Part shown: positions 11,701 through 23,418 of the stretch, one piece after another
Layout: each line of letters starts with the position of its first letter
Numbering within the stretch: the stretch's first letter is position 1
NCBI RefSeq assembly: GCF_025766255.1
Contig: NW_026516857.1
Location: forward strand, 1 to 58,077
Length of the DNA stretch: 58,077 nucleotides
From: Zychaea mexicana
Taxonomy: Eukaryota; Mucoromycota; Mucoromycetes; Mucorales; Lichtheimiaceae
Direction: 5' to 3'
Notes under the pieces: model-generated
What the model saw: the letters and a program-made list of their open reading frames with translations, nothing else
Databases searched by the model: none
What the model was told of the DNA's origin: nothing
Position numbers and translations under genes: made by a program

Positions 11701-11972
11701 TACTTTCCAGTGCTTATCCTTCTCGGACCACCTTAGGTTCATGGTCCATTGGCAGCCGGTCGTTTTCGTCGCTGTTTGGCGTCCCCGCGTTTCTTCAGTT
11801 ACTCCATGTGTATTGCGATAGCTTCCACCATGTACGCACTGGATCACGATTTTTACGTTCTTCTCACTTCGTTTAGTTGAACCACAAAGTTGTATTCTCT
11901 GGTTTGCTCGTTGATTGCTTTCACAATTTGCTTATTTGATCCGGTATAAGTAGTGTCAATCAATTGCTCCAT
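8759..11972 (-). pseudogene. MULE transposase with FAR1-like, SWIM and OTU domains
   Basis: Read from ATG at 11972 to the stop at 8759. Order: FAR1/WRKY-GCM1-type finger (TTGCQWTMNL ... DNEHNHS); MULE DDE core with D in IAIDATYK, D in FITDNERAL and the CGWHMEQ motif; SRVEGTHW; SWIM finger (CWCGTTLNYGLPCQH); acidic linker; OTU cysteine-protease domain (SDGFCGFRTIAHH). Introns that fit: 10608-10685, 10359-10434, 9970-10057, 9459-9551. Frameshifts near 11875, 11300 and 10560 break the copy. The Cys of OTU is present; where the catalytic His would be I read Arg (codon 8948-8950). OTU fused to a MULE is known in fungi and plants; its role in transposition is unclear. Confidence 0.85.
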
Positions 11973-12218
11973 AGTGTTGGGATAGTAGGATGATAAACGT
12001 AGATAGAAAGTTGAAAATATAATATCAAAGTATACTGTTTATTGAGGAGCATTTATATACTTGTATAAACTACTGCACATAAACACATCCGTAGAGACAC
12101 CCTAGAGAGTTTGAAAAGCATTAAGGAATGTTTTTCATGTACTTTTTATGGTTCCTTTTTGTTATATATCGAAAGATGTATAATAACAATAACAAGTGAA
12201 CAAATCCAGTGAATACAT

Positions 12219-12331
12219 CCTTGCGGACACCCCCACAAGTATATATTTATAGGATGTGTGTAACCTGATGAGGATTAAAAATAGAAGGGGGTGTCCGTAA
12301 GGATCAGAGGGGGGTGTCCGTATCAAAAGCC
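12219..12331 (-). repeat. MULE right TIR
   Basis: Reverse complement of 8427-8538 with one or two differences. It ends three bases before the first alignable base of the foldback element. Confidence 0.88.
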
Positions 12332-12333
12332 AA

Positions 12334-14215
12334 GTTGGAAAAATTGTTTTCTATGAGAAGCTTTGGCTTCTTTTTCTACTAGTCTTTGTCTCTTAGTTGT
12401 TCAAATGTAGGTTCAGTCCACATATATCAGACCATCTGTATTAGGTTAACACATATAGGGATCAAATTAACATAGCATAAGATTGTAACATTTTCGATAT
12501 GGATTGATCACTACTGGTTCTATATGATAATACAGAAAAGATATAATTTGACATATTTCGTAGTGAATTTTATGAAAGTGAGTACTGGTCAAGTGCATCA
12601 CGTTGTGCGCTGTAGCATGCAAGACAAAATTATTGAGAGTGTTATCCTCCCAGTAAGGAAGATAATGATACCCGACGAAGGGTTATGGTGATGCATCAAA
12701 GTTGAGAGACTAAATTAATATGCAGCCACTGCGCTCAATTTAGTGGTAACACTGCTCGAAAGAAAGAGTATGCAGCAATTTAAGGTATACTATGCTAATA
12801 TTTTATTGGGACTAAAGGACTTTATATAGGTTTACTTGTATGTCATGGTTGTTGAGGGACCTGATGATGTTTTATTCCAACAAAAGATAAAGCTCTTTTA
12901 TATTCTAGCTATTAAGACGGCGATATCAATTTATCCGACTAATGGATAAATTATGTGATAGAGGATGCATCAAGGACGTATCAGAACTTCTCCTGAAGTC
13001 GTTATGTTAATCGGACTCATCTTTGAAACCGGTGTTAGCTGATGTAATGGCCGAGGTACCTGTTGATAGGTTCATTGTCCTGTTCACGTAAGGTGGATCA
13101 TCTGAGTGAGAGATTATATTCAATCGTGTTTAGCCGGAATGCCGTAGTGTTCATACGTCTGTGCTATTATGTTTAACCGAATATCTTATTGTTGATATCT
13201 TAAGCAGTAGTGTATTAATGTGGTTCACCACAGGACCAACCTAAGCTCCTGTCTCTCAATGTGACACTTGATTATATAAATGTGGACTATCATGCGTTAA
13301 AAAGGTATATCACTGATTTTACGGAATTATTATTGCAATTGCGCTACCGTCGATAGTGACGATAATGCAGTCCATCAAGCCATCGCTAAAAGATCAATAC
13401 TCTGACGCGTTCGCTCTGTGTGATTAGTTTTAAAGTTTTAAAAACTAGTTGATGTGGTCGTTTTTCCTAAGTACAGCAACTGGTTTTTTTTAATTTTAAA
13501 ACTAATCACACAGAACGAACGCGTCTGAGTATTGATCTTTCAGCGATGGATTGATGGACTTCATTCTCGTCACTATCGACGGTAGCGCAATTGCAATAGT
13601 AATTACGCAAAATCAGAGATATACCTTTTTAACGCATGATATTCTACGTCTATATAATCAAGTGTCACATTGAGAGGCAGGAGCTTAGGTTGGTCCCACA
13701 ACAACCATGACATACAACCAAAGTTATATAAAGTCTTTTAGTCCCAATATGTTAGCATAGTATACCTCAAATTGCTGCATACTCTTTCTTTCGAGCAGTG
13801 TTACCACTAAATTGAGCGCAGTGGCTGCATATTAATTTAGCCTCTCAACTTTGATGCATCACCATAACCCTTCGTCGGGTATCATTATCTTCCTTACTGG
13901 GAGGATAACACTCTCAATAATTTTGTCTTGCATGCTACAGCGCACAACGTGATGCACTTGACCAGTACTCACTTTCATTAAATTCACTACGAAATATGTC
14001 AAATTATATCTTTTCAGTACTATCATATAGAACCAGTAGTGATCAATCCATATCGAAAATGTTACAATCTTATGCTATGTTAATTTGATCCCTATATGTG
14101 TTAACCTAATACAGATGGTCTGATATATGTGGACTGAACCTACATTTGAACAACTAAGAGACAAAGACTAGTAGAAAAAGAAGCCAAAGCTTCTCATGGA
14201 AAGCAACTTTGCAAC
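12334..14215. mobile_element. Foldback element with ~715-bp inverted arms
   Basis: The left arm (12334-12861 plus 13233-13438) and right arm (13491-14215) are inverted copies with high identity; the core between them (13439-13490) is about 50 bp. The left arm is split by a 371-bp LTR-like insertion. The core keeps, on the minus strand, the last codons of an ORF (V-A-V-L-R-K-N-D-H-I-N-stop, 13445-13480), matching the C-terminus of the ORF fragment at 45289-45600. It is therefore an internally deleted derivative of a larger coding element. The superfamily is unknown. The left outer end may have been clipped by the MULE. Confidence 0.85.
12862..13232. mobile_element. Solo LTR candidate with 5-bp target duplication
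   Basis: A 371-bp segment absent from the opposite arm of the foldback. It starts TGATGATG and ends CACCACA (TG..CA ends) and is flanked by GGACC at 12857-12861 and 13233-13237. The opposite arm carries a single GGACC at this point, so the unoccupied site is visible. No internal retrotransposon region is present, which fits LTR-LTR recombination. Orientation unknown. Confidence 0.75.
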
Positions 14216-14359
14216 GTAGGTACTGTAGAGCCATTGTAGATTAATCCGTTCTTATGGTACTGATGCTTCTTTTGCACATATTATGTGTTTCTCAATCTAT
14301 AGAACAGTTCTTTACTTGTATAATAGGCAACAACTTTATTCGCTAGTCTATGGATAATT

Positions 14360-15145
14360 CTATGTATCATACTCCTCGGTTCTACGACACTTGATTTCTT
14401 TTCCCAATTTGTCTGTACTGATACCGATATCACGACGTTTGTTGTCCAACTGGCTTGCAGCATCAGTGGTTGATATATAGCTTCCTCGTGCTATCCGCTT
14501 GACTTCCTCATATATCAGTTTTCTTCAGCAAAAAAGACCTCAGCTCCGTGGGATTCTTTCTCCATCGCGTGCGGTACGTTTCCTTCAGAAATTGAACTGG
14601 ATGCTGCCAGCAATTCCAATGGCGTACTCGCGCCAGACATCGGTGACAGTTAGAAGCTTTCTATTAAGCTTATAGCTTTGTGAAGGCGGTGACGGTAATG
14701 CCAAAGATGAAGCTTCTATTGGAAGCACATCGTCAGTTGTGGCAGTTTGATGATCAACTTGAAGGATTTCGTTTCTTGCGACGTCAACTTCTGAACTCGG
14801 AGCCATATTCGCTGGATTGCGGGAGAGGTACAATGGGTTGGAAAAAATGGAGTCAACAGCTTCTAAAGTACTAATAAAACCTTGTTGCTGTGACGATCCA
14901 AGAGCCTCAATGTCGTTTCTGATCCCACCGATGTCGCTGTTGATGTTTCTGAATGAAGATCGTCGTAGTTCCGTTAAATGTGGCATAGCCCTTTCGATCT
15001 GTATACCTAACGGCTCTTCTTCTTCGCTGGTTCTTGCTAGATAACGCAACATGTCCAATTCATACTGTTTGTATAACGGGTCGTCGAATATGGGGTGGGT
15101 CCACAAGAAGTGGGTCGGATGAAGCTTTTTCATAAGCACAGAGTC
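14360..15145 (-). pseudogene. CryptonF 3' fragment with GCR1_C domain
   Basis: The last-exon part of a CryptonF gene, read downward from an acceptor (TTTAG) at 15146. It begins DSVLMKKLHPTHFLWTHPIF, which parallels the segment just after the recombinase domain of the Crypton at 37.5-39.9 kb (QDSVPMMKCHP ... IWNAPIF). Then come a hydrophilic linker and a GCR1_C DNA-binding domain (VTDVWREYAIGIAG, then in another frame VQFLKETYRTRWRK, then EEVKRIAR). Two frameshifts lie within the GCR1_C part. The stop is at 14360-14362. The tyrosine recombinase half is missing. Confidence 0.7.
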
Positions 15146-15370
15146 CTAAAGTAATATTCAATGTTCAAAATAATGAAGCAGGTCGCTAGAACGCATTTAC
15201 TAACTCACAGATAACGGCACTACTGGCTCTCACTCCATCTTTATGGAGTTTTACATATTACAGTAGCATTGCTGTTCTGTCAAGCAAGCATGTCATTACA
15301 GAAACCGCCCCTGACTCTGACTATACGAGTAAGACACGCGGAAGCAAATGCAGAATTTGGAAACGAAAAA

Positions 15371-15625
15371 TCATGCAGTCTGCGTCTGCTTTCCCACGGG
15401 TCCTGTCAAACTTTCATTCCCCACCCCCCTCCGATTCATAACACATCTGAAATGGCTATCAGGAAAGATAGCAGGCCTTTGGCTTCGATATGAGACTAAA
15501 TGCATTGCATCTTTGATGACCAATGATGGCGGATTATCGCTTTGGAAAACTGGCGACTCTTTGAAATAAGCAAGTTCATTTGAACATGTGTAACACTCGT
15601 ATTTCGAACAGCCGATCTGATCCAT
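15371..15625 (-). other. Unrecognised ORF fragment
   Basis: An 84-codon open frame, cysteine-containing at its start (CSKYECYTCSNELAYF), then SLVIKDAMHLVSYRSQRPAIF. The composition is protein-like, but I recognise no family and no splice partners are evident. It may belong to the adjacent Crypton relic or to another decayed element. Confidence 0.2.
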
Positions 15626-17322
15626 GAATTTGTTCCCTGTCAGTTTTTCTTACCTACAAACGAGGTAGGCTTATTATATCGTTTTCAAAGATGCATGCCC
15701 AGTTCTGCAATGAAATAAGCACGCCGAATATAAAGCAGATCCGTAATTACAAGATGATACCGGTATCGAATCACTTTGGTTAACAATTCATGACTCTATT
15801 TTTTATGTAATATAGTCATTCTTAAAGAATCCCATCATTGAATGATTAAATGAAACATATATCGCGCCTCTCCCGTAGCGTTGTAATCGCCTGTAAACTC
15901 GTACCCTAAAAGTTATATGATACGATAATTCCTAACTAGAAATATCTCTTTTGGATCTGTATGCTCATATTATCCAGTATCTAGTTGTCTTCCCTTCCGG
16001 CTTCTCCATTCCTATCCTTACTTTGTTTATGGTAAGTCATCTCTTTTTTCCCGATACTGTAACCTCTTTTTCTGTGCGTATTTAAGGTACATTATTCACT
16101 TGAAGATATCGGTTCACTAATTTACTTCTATCAATCTTTGTAAGTTGTTGACATTATACATTTATTACGCCGTTCATTCCGGAATTGTAACTTATCCCCT
16201 TTCTACACCCAACCCGCACGAGCACACACACTTACACACACTTTGAGTTATATGATATACAGTATCTGTTTTAAAGAAAAGTTGAACTTGTATCTCGTCC
16301 TGAGTAGTTGAGACTTTGCAAGTAGGTACTTAGTGTAAGTGAGACAACATGAAAGAAGCAGCATCTGTGAGATGATGCTAATTGACTTTGTCTGTCGTCT
16401 TCTATTTAGATGGCGTAGCTATACAAATGATGTGTCATCATCGCGACAGCCGTCATCAATATTTTATTTAGTCCTTCGGTACCATTAACAGCCTTTGTGT
16501 CCAGGCCCATCGGCCCGGGGTCAGGGAGAGGGCCGCTGCGCGGCCCTCCCCTAGCAAAAGTAGTTAAGTATCTCTCAACTTAGATGTTCATTCAAGCAAA
16601 AAACGGAATAGTGACAACGCATTAAATAACATCAGGAATGCTTCCGGACGGTCACTTGAATTGTCCCACAGCGGAATAGTCAAAGCGGACGAGCTTGGCG
16701 ATGTTCTTTATGCCAGCCGATCCTTAGTGGATCACAGCTTATCAAAGTCAGAAACGAAAACAAGGTGCATGTCGACATTGAGGACAGCGACAGCTCCGTC
16801 CAAACAGATATCAAAGATGGTATCCTTCAGCTCACATGCCAACATCCCAACAGTACACTTCTTTGTGTTTCTCTGCATTAAAAAACGCTTTTATGACGTT
16901 AGGCGACGACCGCATTTGCTTTAGAGCTAGATCTCGTCATGATCATGTGGTTCTTGAAAAACGAAACAAAAGTATATCTCAACCAAATGTGTCTGGATGT
17001 ACTCCTCGTGTTGGATAGGATTATCCGAGTTAAAAAAATTGTTTCATCCGGCGAATTCCTTACTCTATCAGTTCTCTTTTTATTTTGTGCTGCTTGCCGC
17101 CAATCAGCTACAACAACAGCATTGACAATCGCTACTCGCTTCGCGCAACCATTACTCATCGGAGACCAGGTGCAACAAGCAACAACAAGAGTATCAAAGT
17201 TATGATAGCCCCTGCACTGTCGTCGCCCACGGCATCACTACTGAAATCAATTTGTCCTCCCACCACTAAATTACTTAGCAAATTACTTAGCGCTCCATCG
17301 CATCACACAAGGACAATCTAAC
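15626..17322. other. Intergenic, with one GC-rich hairpin
   Basis: No supported gene. The stretch around 15950-16260 is pyrimidine-rich with short CA repeats (ACACACACTTACACACAC) and resembles promoter or UTR DNA. ORFs between 16661 and 17321 are short and mutually inconsistent. Confidence 0.4.
16528..16548. other. Perfect GC-rich hairpin
   Basis: GAGGGCCGC, a TGC loop, GCGGCCCTC: a 9-bp perfect stem inside a GC-rich patch of about 50 bp (16503-16553) in otherwise AT-rich DNA. Function unknown. Confidence 0.6.
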
Positions 17323-18460
17323 GATCATACATAAGCACAGGCAACACTGCTCATAATCAAGTTGGGGAATTGCAAGAGGTTTCTACAAGATGCCATGTAT
17401 CAGCAATATCGCGGTCAGAATCAGCTGTGGACGAAATTGCTACATCTTTCAGCAACAACACGATGTTTCGTCCACTGGATATCAATAACTATAAGCATGA
17501 TCGACCACCTTTTTTCGCTCAAAAGCAACAAACCAATATCCCAGCTCGCAAGCCCACCGTCATCCGCTAATCCACGGACAGCCGTAGCAGCAACCACTCG
17601 CTCAATGGACTACATAGCATCCAGCAGTCACGGGGACGAAAGAAGCACTTTGTTTTCAAGAGACATATGCTTCCTCCTGGCAAGGACGTGCATACTAATT
17701 ACGACTTGAAAAGATCGCTTCTTGAAAGACGTACATCTGATAAAGACATCGCGAAGAGCTCAAGCGCAGTACGCAAGGACCGACATTAGGACCTGCTAGG
17801 TGTTCATTATTCATTGTGCAATTGGAACCAGAGGTCGATGTACGATTAGTATGTAAGGAACTTAGAAAAGAACCAGCAGATTGTGATAACAGAGTATGAT
17901 ATCTGTACTACAGCAGCAGCGGTGACGTAAAGAAAAGAGCCTCAATTGACTTGGTATTATGCAGCGTGACACCATAGCTTTTAATTCGACCGAACATCAT
18001 GGACTATAGCGTACGCTTTGATGTGCATGATATGCAGCGTGGAACAGAGAACGAATTCGATGTTATCATCTGCACAGCTATAAAGGTAGGCTGTCATTGA
18101 ACTCAAAGCACTAGGAACAGGTGAAGAGACAAAAGGAAAGTATCTACAAATTTACGGATATTTGATGTAAACATTACCTACTTATGTAGCAGGCTCATAC
18201 GGCAAATGTCGATCTTGGAACGAGGCAGATGTTGTACGAATGGCTTTTAAGGATGCAACCCAAGAGAAACTAGACGCCATTAGAAGAGTTAATATGGGAG
18301 CAAAAGAAAAGGATCTCTTGTAGCATCGGTTCCATAGCATAGGATTTGAAATTGCAATATACAGATATAGACGGCGGTGGTGTGCATTCTATGGTGACGA
18401 TGGCAGATTCCGATCAAGCGATGAAAACGACGATGCGGCGCAGAAGGTGCTCTATCTATA
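17323..18460 (+). pseudogene. Decayed gene, weakly methyltransferase-like
   Basis: A plus-strand frame runs from about 17323 to 17789 with a single stop (17571-17573). It has low-complexity basic composition (QQSRGRKKHFVFKRHMLPPG). Further on, 17800-18090, a frame with two stops contains MDYSVRFDVHDMQRG followed by EFDVIICTAIK and a GT donor. The D/FDVII(L)C pattern recalls the motif before the acceptor site of SAM-dependent methyltransferases, possibly the Bin3/MePCE type. A later piece near 18241-18380 (KLDAIRRVNMGAKEKDLL ... GFEIAIYRYRR) could be its C-terminus. The S-adenosylmethionine-binding glycine motif is not convincingly present. A relic if real. Confidence 0.25.
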
Positions 18461-20248
18461 GGTGTCAATGATTTTTGACTCCATATGAGCTTGTCCAGAA
18501 AATTGAGCACTACTGCAATTGCAATTCTCAGGAGAAGATAGTATAGATGGGCTGTCTAGTTTATGTGCTGATAAAGTCATGGGTGCTGCAATCTACTATG
18601 AGGATAGATATTTTCTTTCCTCATTAACCGTCTAATCTACCTTATATGATATGTAAATCTAGACAAGCATCTCTTCTGTACATCACTACACTTATGGCAG
18701 GCGCTTCCTGCAGCTCATGAACTGTACATCACAACATCTGTCCTCGTGGAAATAGTTTACAAAGGATCTCTTCACGCTTGCACTCGTGTGTGTCTTAATA
18801 TTAAAACTCTATCATCCAATCGTCGTTGTCAAGTTGTTCCCCTTCATTAGTATCATACTAGATACTTTGCTTTACGCGGCGCGTCATATCCAAAGTATGG
18901 AAGCATGTTAAAAAACTGCCTGTGCTAGCTATATACTTTAGGTGTTCGTCACGTCGCCACGGAATATAGCCTCGAGTGAGCTCATAGAAAGCATACTAAA
19001 GGGGAATATTCGTTTTGTGTTGTTTGTAAAAATGTGATATGTATAAATATACACATGTCCCATACAATTACTTTCATGCGATATGGGTGATTTTAGTAGC
19101 ACGAGCTTGAGTCATGTTGACAAGCTGTGTATTTGATTGAATAATCGTCGAGTAATCACTTGTATCCGTATGGCAACAAAGTATTATATAACGGTGCCCT
19201 ATAAGCGGCATTAAAACTGTATCGCTGAATCAAAGAAAAGAAGAGAAAAGAGGCGTACAATCAGCTTCTTCCACCGAAAAATGTGTCATTTTCGATCTAC
19301 TAGTATAGATAGCCATTTGATCTCTTTCGTCAATCTACTGTTGTTATGCGAACTCTCTAGTTTGAAGCTAGATACTGTATTCTTACAATATTCCAGGTGT
19401 TTCTTGATTGGACTCTAGTGTTTATGCGCTCCCTAAAATACGCATTTAATTGGAGATGTGGAACTTCGGATCATTTTTCTGTGACGCATATGCTAGTAAG
19501 ATGAGACTTTATAGTCTACTTATTTATTTAAAGTACCCGAAGAAAACCGAGGATGATCAAGCAATGATGTTTCAGCTGCAACAAAAATAAGCGTGCTTTG
19601 AGTCCTTTTAGAAATTTTGCCACTCCTTATTGTAATAATCTGAAGGGTATTAACAAGTTGTCGCATATCAACTGTTTAATCTTTCCGCTTGTCAAGAAAC
19701 TGACCGTGGCATCCCAACATGTACAAGCCTTTGAATGCATGTAATTGCATTTTAAGGTGCCGCAAATGCACATAAAGGCATGTGAAGGCGCTTTAAGGCT
19801 TTCTACATGTTAGGATGGTGCACATGCAAAGGTTTGCATCACCATTAAGATGATGTGATGATATTGCATTATCGGTCACAAAGAAAAATACGAAAAGTAC
19901 CAATAGTGTATTGCGACTCATGAAAATGGTTAAAATAGTATCACAGCAAACGCTGACACAAAATCATATAGGGTTGCTTAATATTTGAGTGAGAGTAATT
20001 TTAACCGGTGAAATGTTGATTCTTCGTGTACGCGCGAAAATAGTACTTCCATGCTTTTTGAACGCGAAACGCTGATAGTTTGGGTGAGGTCCATAGTTGC
20101 AATCCTTTAACTTCGTCTCCAACCATGTGTGTTTCCATGCTTCACGTTAATCTGTTTGTAAATGATCAACTACTTCGTAACTGGCAACAATAACATAAAA
20201 CGCAGACCACACTTGGACGGCAATACAAGTATGTGGAAGGTGTCATCT
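18461..20248. other. Intergenic
   Basis: No gene supported on either strand. AT-rich with short ORFs only. Contains the small inverted-repeat element at 19708-19821. Confidence 0.5.
19708..19821. repeat. Short MITE-like inverted repeat
   Basis: The left arm 19708-19731 (GGCATCCCAACATGTACAAG..) and right arm 19795-19821 are imperfect inverted complements, enclosing about 65 bp that contain further short inverted motifs (AATGCA, TGCATG). About 114 bp overall. No target duplication identified. Confidence 0.45.
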
Positions 20249-20254
20249 TTTATT
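20249..20254 (-). terminator. Polyadenylation signal of the gamma-SNAP gene
   Basis: AATAAA on the minus strand, about 66 bp beyond the stop codon. Confidence 0.6.
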
Positions 20255-20319
20255 ACACGAGGTTGAAAGGGTAATGAACGAAAGGAAAGATACAAAACAC
20301 AATGTTCTCATTAACCAAC

Positions 20320-22305
20320 TCAGCGCAGATCAAAATCGTCATCTTCTTCTTGCGGAAGAGGAGCTGGCGCAAAAGGCTTCTTTTTTTCGTCGTGTTGCTG
20401 CATGTTTAACTGAGCAAATTCCTCGTCCAATTCGCTTTGCGTTGGTAGATAATGATCCTTTTCACTTTGCTCGACTGCTTGCGGAGGCGGTGGCAGTGGT
20501 GACCGAGCTGACTGCTGTTGGTGATGTTCATAATACTGGTCATGCTGTTTTGAAGAAGCTGAAGTGACCATCGCTTTTTCAGAGCTACTGTACTTTGATG
20601 ATGGCGTACTGTACAGTTCGGCTCGAACTTGTGCTGGAGACATGCCGTGCGCAACGTTCGTAGCAGGCGATTTAGAAGTTCTACTAGCGCCATTGGTACC
20701 ACCGGAATGATAGGCCGTGTTGGGTGATTTCGTAGCCGCTCCTCCTGCCGAAGTGGTACTTGGAGGTTGAGATGGAACCATACGTTGATGAGATCCCATA
20801 CCTCCACTCGAAAGCATTTCACCAGGAACCGTCAATGTACGTGAAAGCTTGGCGACTTCGTTATCCAAGAATGATATATGTTGCATTCGGACTGCCTGTT
20901 CCAACAGACCCTGGTCCCCTTCATTGTAAGCTTGCAGCAGTAATTGTCCGATTTCTGCCTCCTCGCTTTGTAAGAATCCAGGATCATTACTATGTACATT
21001 GATGCATTGTCAGTAGCTTTTCTTGCATTTCCACATAATTAACAATAATCACTTTCACCACAATGGACACACGCAGTGCTTCTTTTACCTGCTCATGTAG
21101 TTGAACTGTTTCCCAGCTTCCACTTCATCACCAATAGCAAAGAGCACAATTATAATGCTTAGGTTTGCCTTGTATAAATGCGAACGATTGGCCAATTTAC
21201 GCAAAACCGCCGACTGTCGATGTAGCATATCCACGGCTCTTTCGTACCTATCATTGCGCACGGCAATCCAATATCAACAACTTCTTCTTTGCACAAATAC
21301 ATGTATTATCTTACGAAATACATTGCTGACACAACATACTTTTTGCTGCGGATAAGTAGAGCTACGGCTTTCTTGAAGATATCGATAGCCATGCGGCCTC
21401 TGTCTTCTTGCTCATATAGTGAACAAGCGGAACTGTACATTTCAATTGCGGCGTTTACATCGGTATTTTCTAATGCCCTGCTTGGAATGTTAGTTAAGAC
21501 GCTGTAAGACATACAAAATTTCGGATCAGCTATATTATTTGTTACCTTCCAGCCTTTTCAAGCTGCTCAGCAGCACGATCGATACTCCCTGCATGTACTG
21601 TCAGAAACCCAATACATATAAAAAATTTTACATGCATAATCCGCCGGACTACCTCTTACCGCGAGTCATGAACATGTTGCTGGCACGTTGGTAAAGTTCT
21701 GCTGCCCGTTGAGGTTGGTTTAACTGTTGAGCCAGCAAAAGCGCCGCATTTTCTAGCGCTTTGCCAGAAAGGTGAGTACTAATATTTCAGAATCAATGTA
21801 CCGAACAGCTTTTTTACGAACACCATAACAATCACTATTAGACATTAAACTTTAACATACGCATCTGCCTTGAAAAAAGCCTCAGAAGCTTTCAAGTATG
21901 CTTGAACTGCTTGGTCGTAAGATCTTGCCAATTTAAATGAAGTCGCTAACGGAATGTACAAGTGTCAAAAACCGCTGCTATCGGTGTGGACGTAAAGGCT
22001 ATAGAAAAGAGAGGAAGCCATGCAACAAGGGAGATTGAAAGAAAGTAAATTTGTTTGATATTCTTTACCTGCATGGTCATAGCAACCTGAAGCTACATCC
22101 CAATCCGGCTTACGAAAAAGGCCTTTGGATGAGCTAGATTATAACGGATCGTTAAAATCCTTGGTGTCTTTCTTTGACACTGAAACCGACCATCCGTAAA
22201 CAATCAAGGTGTATATGTCAATGAAGATATAAGATGCTTCTATACTTACGCCTTATCACCTTCTTGCACTAGTTTTACCCCTTCACGAATTCGTTGAGCT
22301 TCCAT
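20320..22305 (-). CDS. NAPG: Gamma-soluble NSF attachment protein (gamma-SNAP)
   Basis: Eight exons fit exactly: 22305-22250, 22133-22069, 21945-21861, 21778-21660, 21588-21546, 21477-21340, 21247-21089, 20989-20320, giving 445 codons including the stop, all introns GT..AG and no frame break. The protein starts MEAQRIREGVK and shows the SNAP helical-repeat pattern: SYDQAVQAYLKASEAFFKADA, LENAALLLAQQ, RALENTDVNAAIEMYSSAC, then RKLANRSHLYKANL. SNAPs recruit the ATPase NSF/Sec18 to cis-SNARE complexes on membranes for disassembly. The SNAP part ends near residue 280 (LTVPGE); the animal gamma-SNAP is about 312 residues, so the serine/proline/glutamine-rich tail to 444, ending EEDDDFDLR, is an extension. 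Intact; clearly a host gene. Confidence 0.9.
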
Positions 22306-23418
22306 CTTGACACCTTCTTTGATGCGATGGCAAAAGAAAGCTGAACGGGCATGCGGTCGCCGCTCGGGGGAAACAGTGTCGGTGGAGCTTATTATCACGT
22401 CACACAAACTACAATAAAGATCACACTATAACCTGAACTACCTTTCAAAAAAATTAACGTGAACTACGCATCTAACCTTCCCAACCTGCAGCAATACTTG
22501 TGGTTGCTATCAACCTCAGCCGTCACTCACAACATCCTTATATATTATGTCAATCGGTAATGTTACTATCAGGTGTTTTAGCCACCCCAAGCACACAAAT
22601 CTCCCTGCTAAAATTTGTCCAATAAAGTCCTCTATAAGTTGCTGATACGTACAAAAATTTATTGCTAACATAAACCGCCTTTATGGACATATTAGACAAT
22701 GATCAACATAATGACAAGTAACAATAATAATCATACCAGGGCTACTTTCTGACGGTATCTACACAACAATTGAAAGCAATAGTACAAGATATAAAGGGGG
22801 GAAAAACAATATGTGGGGACATTCAGAGAAATGGAATAAATATAAATAGCCACGATAATGCATAAAGCATGTATGACCAAAATAAGCAAAAGTGGTCACT
22901 ACGCTTCAGTTGCGTTAGTAGGGCTTTAAAGGCCCTCGTTAGTCACTAATGTTGACTAACGTTGATTTTGCCCACCGACCCCCTTTTGGGCAGCGCCTGC
23001 TTCTTTTCCTTTTGACCTTTACATGAACAGGTCGTATTACCTCCTACGCAGTAACAAAGATACTGAGCAAATTTTTGCGGCTCCAGTATATTCATACGGC
23101 CGCAAACGCCGCAAAAATATATTACGCCGCAGACTCAAATAGAACTCTACCATAACTCCTCAAAGAAGTGTGATTGTTGAGAAGCTTGCGGAACGTTTAA
23201 CCTTTGAAGAATAGAGGCCAGATATTGGCATGAATAACATGTCCGGACCTGATGGAATTAATTCTTTCATTTTGGCAAGCGCAGCTTTACAGTATCACGA
23301 TAAGAAGGAAAGAGAGGAAAAGCTGCAAATAATGGGGAAATATATATCCTTGCCATTTTAATTGTTATAGACAGATGGAGAGTTACGGTGATATGATATA
23401 GTAAGAAGATATATGTAA
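22306..23418. other. Intergenic, upstream region of gamma-SNAP
   Basis: Holds the presumed promoter of the minus-strand gamma-SNAP gene; no clear TATA box close to the start. Contains a near-palindrome AGGGCTTTAAAGGCCCT at 22920-22936 followed by repeats of GTTAGT/ACTAAC, and a CGG/GCCGCAAA-rich patch near 23075-23130. No gene seen. Confidence 0.4.

Larger units (their letters stand above)
8427..12331 (-). mobile_element. Mutator-like element (MULE-OTU) with long TIRs
   Basis: A 3.9-kb element with near-identical inverted ends (8427-8538 and 12219-12331) and one spliced transposase gene on the minus strand. The end begins GGCTTTTGATACGGACACCCCC. A second, left-truncated copy lies at 46662-47395. 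I could not identify a 9-11 bp target duplication: the left flank is A-rich and the right flank starts AAGTTGGAA, at the edge of the foldback element. Confidence 0.85.
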